Shown: piece by piece, positions 31,501-35,585 of the stretch
Position numbering within the stretch: the stretch's first letter is position 1
Layout: each line of letters opens with the position of its first letter
Origin: Mesostigma viride
Lineage: Eukaryota > Streptophyta > Mesostigmatophyceae > Mesostigmatales > Mesostigmataceae
Length of the DNA stretch: 35,585 bases
Assembly (NCBI GenBank): GCA_009746045.1
Contig: RPFO01000744.1
Span: forward strand, 1,343,635-1,379,219
Direction: 5' to 3'
The notes under the pieces: generated by a model
The model's database searches: none
What the model saw: only the letters and a program-made list of their open reading frames with translations
Told to the model about the DNA's origin: nothing
Made by a program: the position numbers and the translations under genes

Positions 31501-33642
31501 ACACGTGGCGCCGCCAGGTTTCTTCGCGCTGCCAGGTGTCAGCGGGTACCAGGACGGCTTCCCCGTCTTCCTGGACGCGAGCTACTCGCTGCGTCGCGTG
31601 ATGGAGGAGCTCGCGTTCATGATGGACGGGTCGTTCATCGACCACCACACAACGCACATCTCCATCCAGGTGCGAGGGATGATTTGGGCGGGACTTTGTT
31701 GGGAACTATAGTGACATGGGAGGGGTGCTTATGGGAACTATAGTGACATGGGAGGGGTGCTTATGGGAACTATAGTGATCACCGCGGAATCGTATCTCAT
31801 GTGGTCACTATATGCACCGTCGAGCGCCCCCATGTTCAAACTGCGACAGTAGACATGTCTCATTTGGTGGGAACTATGCAGAATGTAATGAAATATTTTG
31901 ACCGCTAGCCGGAGCGCACATCTTCGTCCTGGTGCACGGGATCTTGTGGGAAGGGTTTGATGGGCCGCATGTGGGAGCGTTTTGTGGGGACCAGAGCTGT
32001 GTTGGTCATATTTGCGCGCTGCCCATTTTCATCTGGATGGGAGGAACGGCTCCAAAGAGACGAAAGAAGGATGCTTTGCTAACGATGTCCATGGGACTCA
32101 TCTTTGCCAACGATGTCCATGAAACTCATATTTCTACAAAAGGGATGCTGCCACGAGCGGGTTAGATGGGTTTGAAATGATTATCCTGAATCAATCCGCT
32201 ACGATCCAGCCCTCATATGGCGGATGGATCACGTCTTTTTTGGAAGACGCTCCGCGGCTTGGAACCTGACGTTATCTCCCCAGCCCATCTGTTTTCACAC
32301 AGCTGGTGGTGTGCAATGCTGAGCTGAACCCCTGACAGTAGCATTCGATTAGGTGATCGATTAGGTGATCGTGCTGGTCCGATGAAGCCAGTGCTGTGCT
32401 GCATCCCTGCTCACTGACCAGCATTGGATGATCATGCAACGCGGCAGCTGGTGGCGTACAACGCGGAACCCGATTCTCGACAAAGGATTTTGTTTTGCAT
32501 GCTACAAATGCTATTCATGATTCAATTGACCATGTTCCTGTATGGTTTGCTGGTCACGGCAGCTGGTGGCGTACAACGCGGAGCTCGAACGTTTCGGCAC
32601 GCTCATCGTTCACACCTACTTTGAGGCGGGGGGAGTGATCGTGATCCACCCTCAGATTGAGGTGGGTGATTGTACTTTGTAATCGGTCTTACCGCAGTCA
32701 ACCATCTGTATGCTAACTTCCAGGCAGTCTAATATCGCCTTTGGGTCTCAAAGCACTTGGTTCAAGATCCGGTCCCTCCCTTCTGCTGTGCCCGGATGGC
32801 CAAGCGAATGAGGGGCATTGTTCTCCGTGATTGATCTGCATTGCGCCTCTCTACGGCTTCGCCTAGGCAACCCCCTATTCGGTAGTAAATGGCAGCCTCT
32901 CTACGGCTTCACCAAGGCAACCCCCTATTCGGTAGTAAATGGCAGAACACAGCGTCAACCTTGTTCATGCTTGCCTGTCATCCGCATTTGTCATCGATTT
33001 TCAAACGTTTTAGATGGCATGTCTCGGCTGTTATTTTCTCTCCCCCATAGTTGTTTCTCATTTGCCTTCGTGTCTATAAGTATCACATCCATCTTGTACC
33101 CATTTTTATCATAACGGCACCGTCCTTCCCCGATAGTCTACAGCTTTGCAAGGCACATTCTCCTTCAATACCCGCAAGCTCTTTTGTTTTGATTTTCCTA
33201 TTGAATTCCAGATCTTCCCCCTTGAGATAAATGTGCAGTTTGGTTTATTTACGCAATAAAATGCTTAATCTTTCTTATTTGACCATTGATAAATAAGATT
33301 GACCTTTTATTTGCTTCAACCTGTATTCCTGTTCCCAGGTCTGGCGCACCCTACTAAATGTTAACCCTAACTTAAACACACGAATTATTTGCTGTCCTTT
33401 GTTATACATGTGCATGGCTGTGTCCAGATCTTCTCGGTCGAGATGTACAACTCGCCCGGAGACAAAGCCCGCGCCGCCTTTGAGGTCCTCTTCGTCGTCC
33501 TGGTGGTCATCGCGATGTTCATCGAGCTGGGCCAGATGTTGGCCATCTACCATGCCACAGGCTCCATCATGCCCTACCTCAACTCATTTTGGAACATCGT
33601 GGACCTCACCTCAATCACGCTCATGTACACCATCATCGCCAT
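16343..33642 (+). CDS. Polycystin (PKD2/TRPP)-like cation channel with LNR module, 12 exons, 3' partial
   Basis: The spliced exons are 16343-16578, 17989-18079, 18778-18864, 20687-20790, 23609-23732, 24868-25205, 26080-26355, 27858-28074, 29014-29374, 31518-31669, 32563-32661 and 33428-33642. Every junction has matching phase, giving about 766 residues. Order: cytosolic N-terminus, S1 (about 48-66, FDLLCFLAFTVMYMAILGL), a long extracellular domain between S1 and S2 with a WVDPRCGDGNC motif, an LNR (Notch-type) calcium-binding module, the typical polycystin stretches RNKVIAGILIHQNRA, PYGRNPVFLQSSSLY and SFIDHHTTHISIQLVAYNAE, then S2 (FEVLFVVLVVIAMFI) and S3 (WNIVDLTSITLMYTIIAM). Known relatives are Ca2+-permeable channels of cilia and other membranes. 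S4, pore and S6 are not in the recognised exons. An extra exon in the 2.8-kb intron 4 cannot be excluded. Confidence 0.85.
16579..17988 (+). other. Intron 1
   Basis: No further exon is evident. It holds a 46-bp repeat near 17337-17480 and a stretch with homopolymer C and G runs (about 17565-17820). The acceptor CCGGCCAG follows a pyrimidine-rich tract. Confidence 0.6.
17337..17480. repeat. 46-bp minisatellite, about 3 copies, intron 1
   Basis: Units built of GTGTCTCTAT, GTATTAGCTCTAT and TTGTAGCTCTATA words are repeated with small deletions. Confidence 0.8.
17989..18079 (+). CDS. Polycystin exon 2: extracellular domain
   Basis: The exon is 91 bp, phase 2 in and phase 0 out, with acceptor GGCCAG and donor ACG|GTAAGA. 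It encodes FAHLVPVTDQGDVAQQF and ELYDWMNGT, resembling the segment after S1 in polycystins (a conserved W in a WL/WM context). Confidence 0.8.
18080..18777 (+). other. Intron 2
   Basis: It contains an AT-rich repeat of GTAGTATATACATGT-like units (about 18193-18285). No exon is supported inside. The acceptor is CTCCCAG. Confidence 0.6.
18193..18285. repeat. 14-16 bp TATATACATG minisatellite, intron 2
   Basis: About six variants of (G)TAGTATATACATGT and GTGGTATATACGT in direct tandem order. Confidence 0.8.
18778..18864 (+). CDS. Polycystin exon 3: CGDGxC motif
   Basis: The exon is 87 bp, phase 0 at both ends, encoding VNTLWVDPRCGDGNC and then EEAPAYGRFGCQ. The WVDPRCGDGxC...FGC pattern, completed by DCG in exon 4, is characteristic of protist and algal polycystins. 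The donor is CAG|GTATAT. Copies of this exon edge seem to occur in the following intron. Confidence 0.85.
18867..18935 (-). repeat. Opposite-strand TTAA-tailed repeat fragment, copy 3
   Basis: TTAATTAATTAA is followed by ACATAACTCCGTTGGGAG and then TTATGTAGCACATATCCCTG. ACATAA/CTCC and GGAG/TTATGT can pair as a hairpin. It is shared with 8851-8905 and 9337-9372. Confidence 0.5.
18928..19185. repeat. 20-bp minisatellite (GATGGGGTGAAGGTGCATGT), intron 3
   Basis: About 12 units with a higher-order period. The block with AAGGCCAGGTATATGCGATG and GTAGTAAAGACCAGGTCC appears twice, about 110 bp apart. Confidence 0.9.
19283..19612. repeat. 47-bp minisatellite, about 7 copies, intron 3
   Basis: Units contain GATGTAACATATGCGCTGTA, then GTAAACACGCGATTAGTGAC and GACATAA. 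Substitutions between units are few. Confidence 0.95.
20015..20184. repeat. 42-bp minisatellite, 4 copies, intron 3
   Basis: Units begin GATTAGCAAACATGTGGATA and end TCTTATCAAGGGCAAC. They are nearly identical. Confidence 0.95.
20455..20640. repeat. 66-bp G-rich triplication next to exon 4 acceptor
   Basis: Three copies of CTGGCTCTTTGTAGCGTGCC plus TGTCGCCGGGAGA followed by G runs of variable length. The G runs could form quadruplexes. Confidence 0.9.
20687..20790 (+). CDS. Polycystin exon 4: extracellular domain, GC-type donor
   Basis: The exon is 104 bp, phase 0 in and phase 2 out. It encodes VDCGWRTDLVRVEVQLEYKF and ends in MSFWNIC plus two bases. The predicted donor is CAG|GCAAGT, the strong consensus of GC-AG introns; no GT donor is available at the homologous place. 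The last 15 bases of this exon and the first bases of the intron form the unit of the minisatellite that follows. Because of that array the exact exon end is ambiguous. Confidence 0.7.
20776..21490. repeat. 25-bp minisatellite made of exon 4 edge plus 5' splice site
   Basis: About 28 units. The consensus joins TTGGAACGTCTGCAG and GCAAGTGGGG, equal to the exon 4 end (CTGGAACATCTGCAG|GCAAGTGGGG). A variant cassette (GGAAGGTGTTCAGGCTGGTG) occurs at about 21002 and 21402. There are no stop codons in any of the three forward frames across the array. Confidence 0.95.
22385..22520. repeat. 56-bp tandem repeat, about 2.5 copies, intron 4
   Basis: Words GATTTCTGCCCCAAGTGCAA and TATTTTATGGC(C/A) with AAGTGCATACGGGT recur in order. 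Confidence 0.85.
22975..23025. repeat. 14-bp tandem repeat (CATCCCTTTGCTGG), about 4 copies
   Basis: Direct tandem copies with no changes except at the last unit. Confidence 0.95.
23609..23732 (+). CDS. Polycystin exon 5: extracellular domain
   Basis: The exon is 124 bp, phase 2 in and phase 0 out. It encodes QGACNIATLNTPGAEGC and SPFRFFEGQFMAVLFLPSE. Donor GAG|GTAATT. An alternative acceptor four bases downstream (CAGGCAG at 23612) would be phase 0 and would not match exon 4. The exon end is copied at least twice in the following intron. Confidence 0.75.
23733..24867 (+). other. Intron 5, with repeats
   Basis: It contains degraded copies of the exon 5 edge (about 23794-23857 and 24238-24275, a weaker one at about 24090) alternating with a 32-bp repeat, then a poly-T run and CCTGC(A/G/C)-type hexamer repeats (24705-24800). 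The acceptor is ATGCTGCAG. Confidence 0.65.
23840..24320. repeat. 32-bp repeat with GGTCACTATAGC core, about 11 copies
   Basis: Units join GGTCACTATAGCTAAC and GTATCTAGTGCGTCCT. Later units are altered to GGTCACTATAGCGATGGCAT plus GCAGTGCCACAC. Confidence 0.9.
24868..25205 (+). CDS. Polycystin exon 6: extracellular domain
   Basis: The exon is 338 bp, phase 0 in and phase 2 out. It encodes TQWVYCLETPPPILSVSGQI, a charged region, then RQLVFWDYSRKESPCQHDC and LLSACAWR. Donor GCG|GTGGGT. The two bases left (CG) join G of exon 7 to make Arg. Cysteines are frequent, as expected for a disulfide-bonded extracellular domain. Confidence 0.8.
25206..26079 (+). other. Intron 6
   Basis: It holds a run of GAGGATTGAG/GAGGATTTGAG repeats (25235-25380), then unremarkable sequence. 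The acceptor is CCGGCCAG. Confidence 0.6.
25235..25380. repeat. 7-8 bp GATT(T)GAG tandem repeat, intron 6
   Basis: Diverged GGATTGAG, GGATTTGAG and GGTTGAG units in direct order on the + strand. Confidence 0.85.
26080..26355 (+). CDS. Polycystin exon 7: Cys-rich extracellular part, start of LNR
   Basis: The exon is 276 bp, phase 2 at both ends. It encodes CPGTRGFNTTQRLQASQAIM, several Cys-containing stretches (DCLARLNC, WDCRDYPTADC) and ends CAPRCPF. Donor GT|GTAGGT, just before an in-frame TAG that would otherwise stop translation. The final CPF is the first part of an LNR module completed by exon 8. Confidence 0.8.
26356..27857 (+). other. Intron 7, with LNR-exon-derived repeats
   Basis: It includes a short TG/CG run (26994-27018), several copies of the 5' edge of exon 8 and a 79-bp minisatellite derived from them. 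The acceptor CCCGCAG is at 27857. Confidence 0.65.
27328..27745. repeat. 79-bp minisatellite derived from LNR exon edge, about 5 copies
   Basis: Each unit has GGTAGCAGCTGTAACGTTGC, then CCCACGCTACATGACAT and CACAGGATTGTGCTA. The first unit (GGTGACGGCAGCTGTAACAT) is closest to exon 8 (GGTGACGGCAGCTGCGACCT). Confidence 0.85.
27858..28074 (+). CDS. Polycystin exon 8: LNR module
   Basis: The exon is 217 bp, phase 2 in and phase 0 out. Joined to exon 7 it gives C-PFVYAGDGS-C-DLA-C-ATSPA-C-GYDFTD-C, which fits the LNR (Notch/Lin-12) calcium-binding consensus. It continues with HVHVDGEHHFHCPSNRNRFG and FHVPYYHPSPWLEGAL. Donor CTG|GTAAGG. Confidence 0.88.
28075..29013 (+). other. Intron 8
   Basis: It has small tandem duplications: CAGGCCGTCAGCCTTGG (about 28191 and 28209) and GTCGAAGGAATGTCTGTGGG (about 28878 and 28932). 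No exon is supported. The acceptor is CCACGCAG. Confidence 0.6.
29014..29374 (+). CDS. Polycystin exon 9: conserved core of extracellular domain
   Basis: The exon is 361 bp, phase 0 in and phase 1 out. It encodes LLGRWVGTRNKVIAGILIHQ, RFANLNASL and VEPYGRNPVFLQSSSLYMPQ, ending ELIPASGVPY plus one base. These match the best-conserved part of the polycystin (TOP) domain. Donor ATG|GTGCGT; the final G joins GT of exon 10 to give Gly (PYG-FFALPG). Confidence 0.85.
29800..30838. repeat. 17-bp minisatellite (GTAGCATGTGTGTGTCC), about 60 copies
   Basis: Units differ mainly at CAT/CGT and TG/CG positions. A larger block of about 175 bp (30011-30186) recurs at about 30270-30445. Alternating pyrimidine-purine sequence makes Z-DNA possible. 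Minus-strand frames (LRTHTCYGH...) are artefacts of the repeat. Confidence 0.97.
30877..31110. repeat. GGGT/GGGC tetranucleotide array
   Basis: About 230 bp of (GGGT)n, (GGGC)n and (GGGT)n with occasional GGCGCG interruptions. Runs of three G every four bases on the transcribed-sense strand can form G-quadruplexes in DNA and pre-mRNA. Confidence 0.97.
31518..31669 (+). CDS. Polycystin exon 10: extracellular domain before S2
   Basis: The exon is 152 bp, phase 1 in and phase 0 out. It encodes FFALPGVSGYQDGFPVFLDA, SYSLRRVMEELAFMMDGSF and IDHHTTHISIQ. The DG(S)FID..T motif is typical of polycystins. Donor CAG|GTGCGA. Confidence 0.85.
31670..32562 (+). other. Intron 10
   Basis: It has a 31-bp triplication near the donor and two upstream copies of the exon 11 edge (about 32299-32335 and 32440-32470). 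The acceptor is ACGGCAG at 32562. Confidence 0.65.
31707..31785. repeat. 31-bp tandem repeat, nearly 3 copies, intron 10
   Basis: Units join GGGAACTATAGTGACATGGG and AGGGGTGCTTAT. The decamer CTATAGTGAC is the reverse complement of the core in the intron 5 repeat. Confidence 0.9.
32563..32661 (+). CDS. Polycystin exon 11: extracellular domain before S2
   Basis: The exon is 99 bp, phase 0 at both ends. It encodes LVAYNAELERFGTLIVHTYF and EAGGVIVIHPQIE. The YNAE word is conserved in polycystins. Donor GAG|GTGGGT. Its acceptor and first bases are duplicated twice upstream. Confidence 0.85.
32662..33427 (+). other. Intron 11
   Basis: It holds a 49-bp tandem duplication (32846-32945, CTCTCTACGGCTTC and CAACCCCCTATTCGGTAGTA) and one degraded copy of the exon 12 edge (about 33207-33232). 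The acceptor GTGTCCAG is at 33427. Confidence 0.65.
33428..33642 (+). CDS. Polycystin exon 12: S2 and S3 helices
   Basis: The exon is 215 bp, phase 0 in and phase 2 out. It encodes IFSVEMYNSPGDKARAAFEV, then S2 (LFVVLVVIAMFIELGQMLAI), a short loop with YLNSFWNIVDL and S3 (TSITLMYTIIAM). Donor AT|GTGAGT is strong, so the gene continues, but the next exon is not identified in the window. Confidence 0.88.
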
Positions 33643-35585
33643 GTGAGTGACGGAGGCGTGTGAATGAATGGAATTTAAATGGCATTGTCATGAAGGTGAC
33701 GCCCTCACCGCGGTATCCACATCAACTCCGCTAGTACTGTTCAACCTTGCCGTGCGAGTAATGACCTCGTGTCTATACTATTCTAGTAAGCTCCTTTCCA
33801 GTGTGACACACCAGTGGCCGTGACACTGTCATCCCTATGGCACCCACCATGCAGTGGATGTGGCCATGGTGACACCTTGTTTGCGATGCGACCCACAATG
33901 CAGTGCATGTGCACGTCACATTTCGTCCCCGTGCGAGCTTGGACATTGCGTCATGTCGTCCCAGTCTTGTTAGATCCCCCAGCTTTCCTCAACGACTTTT
34001 CTGCTGGTTTTGCTGGTGGTGTAACCGACCTATTATTTTATATTTCTCTAGGGTTATAGTTCTCGAGTGCTTGACTGGCGTTTTTTTGGCTGCAGATATA
34101 TTGCCGCTGCCTCTAGGGTCCTGGACCCTAAAAGGGGGTTGGACTAGGAAGATGTCGCCGCGCAGTGTCATCATACTGACACTTGATTTGTTGTACCATG
34201 TGGCTCTCCTCTGAGATGCCTTCAGTGGTCGAAACTGGACAGTGCGCTTCTATCACAGCCACCAACCTGCGGACTTTGGTTCTAAAATGCTGCATAATCT
34301 CCACCCTTACATCCTTCAATGTAAAACTTCTATGTTGCTTCTTTTGTCATGCTTCTTTATGCAGTACCAACCCTTCGACAAGAGTCGCTTACCCATGGAT
34401 CGTCCAGCCACTCTCGCTTCGCCTTTGTTCTTTTTTATATTCAGTATAGGAAGAACTATACTTGGAATAGAACAGGCAAAGAAACAAAAGACATAACAAC
34501 ATTGGACAGAGTTTACCGCCTACGTGCGATTGTGAATAGTAGACAGAAAAAGAACGCATACTGACCGACATGGCTATCTCTTGGTTTATACATACTTTTG
34601 CAATACTATCCCGCCAAAACACAAGTAGCCAACAACGTTTCATTCTTATTACCCATTCCGTGCACCTTACTAACATTCATATATTCTTCAAAACTACTGT
34701 ATCTCCCACCCTCGACGTCCCGCTTCCCACTATGCTCCGGCATTGCCTGCGACAATTCCAGCAGTCTCCCCCGTCCCCAAGCAAATACAGCCTGCGATCG
34801 CCGGATACAACATTGAAATCACAATTGGTTCCTACTGGTTTCTTGAATCCATACTAATATACCGCACATTGTGCTGCATTCACAAATGAGCAGTTCACAG
34901 GTGGCCTACTTAATCCAACTTCGTTTATACCACAGCTGCATGATCACGAAATTCAATTCACGTGTAGTCCTCTTTCTATAGCCAACCATAGATACGGCAC
35001 ATTGTTTAACGAAATACATCAATAGTGTCTACTTCTTAATCATACCTTCACCCACATTCACACATTACAACTATATGGCACGTTCCAATGTCTTTTCTAC
35101 AAGTCAGTCACACTAGCTATAGATACACTCATTGTTCGCTTTCCCCATATGTTGAGCAAATATATGGTGTCACTGAACACCCTGTCCATGAACCAATAAG
35201 CAATGCAGTACAATACAATGACCCAATAAATACGGCGCCAACTTCTGCCTGCAAGTATTCTTCTCCTCCCGCACATGTCCGTTAACACTCACTACCGGAC
35301 GTCCTGTCATGTATACACTTCTATACCTCGCCACTCATCGATATCCTTTTCAAATAGTTCTCATGGAATGTATGCCAACCCCTCCCTTAAAAAAGCCCAC
35401 ATCCCCACCCCCCCCTTTTTTTTTAAGTCCTCATCGTTCACCATTATACATACTTTCTCACAATCACTAACCACTCTACATCCTCAACACCCTCTCGCAG
35501 GTCTCCTCGGTCACCTTTTTACGTCTTTTCCCAGCTCGAAGTTTCATATCCATGCACACCCAACATCCCTAGTGCGCCATCGTGC
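33643..35585. other. Intron 12 or later gene part, no supported exon
   Basis: Polycystin S4, pore and S6 sequences were sought in the forward frames and not found. One possible exon start is a good acceptor (T7GGCTGCAG at 34095) whose phase would fit and would read IYIAAASRVLDPKRG before a stop, but it has no clear donor. From about 34200 on, the + strand is poor in G. Confidence 0.4.

Larger units (their letters stand above)
29375..31517 (+). other. Intron 9
   Basis: It holds two degraded copies of the exon 9 edge, a 1-kb 17-bp minisatellite, a GGGT/GGGC array, then unique sequence. The acceptor is CCGCCAG at 31517. Confidence 0.65.

Noticed and set aside
34096-34146. Possible exon 13 (IYIAAASRVLDPKRG) after acceptor GGCTGCAG
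   Set aside because: Phase fits and the acceptor has a T tract, but there is no GT donor before the stop and the match to channel sequence is weak.

Overview
The window is nuclear DNA from a eukaryote, most likely a flagellated microbial alga or related protist. The evidence is many short exons with GT-AG (once GC-AG) splice sites, GC-rich coding exons against more AT-rich, repeat-packed introns, fragments of LINE-type and Penelope-like retroelements, and a polycystin (PKD2/TRPP-type) channel gene with a Notch/LNR module. No bacterial gene organisation, CRISPR array, rRNA or tRNA was seen. The species cannot be named from the sequence alone.

Region 1 (1-7204, + strand) looks like the 3' part of one gene built from large repeated exons. 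Three exons (1294-2736, 3799-5094, about 6086-7204) each carry the same unrecognised two-part domain followed by a Gly/Glu/Arg-rich tail. A fourth similar tail enters from the left edge (2-277). All exon junctions can be placed in phase 0. The introns hold a possible MITE, a 20-bp minisatellite and a 560-bp TACC/TACT tetranucleotide array. The alternative reading is a tandem cluster of separate paralogous genes.

Region 2 (7205-12552) is a retroelement graveyard. It holds three 5'-truncated 3' ends of one LINE family, ending in TTAA-rich tails and a conserved hairpin; a minus-strand LINE reverse transcriptase in two pieces; and a Penelope-like RT fragment that appears to sit between those pieces.

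Region 3 (12553-14604, - strand) is an apparently intronless gene for a cysteine-containing leucine-rich-repeat protein of the F-box/LRR (AMN1-like) class.

Region 4 (16343 to past 33642, + strand) is a polycystin-like cation channel gene. Twelve exons can be chained with matching phases, giving about 766 residues: a cytosolic N-terminus, S1, a long extracellular domain with a CGDGxC motif and an LNR module, then S2 and S3. S4, the pore and S6 are not seen, so the gene runs on beyond the window or into exons I cannot recognise. Its introns are crowded with minisatellites. The most striking feature of the window is that several of these repeats are copies of the neighbouring exon edge together with its splice site. 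In the clearest case the 5' splice site of exon 4, a GC-type donor, is amplified about 28 times as a 25-bp minisatellite that stays open in all three forward frames.

The right end (33643-35585) shows no supported gene and becomes poor in G on the + strand.
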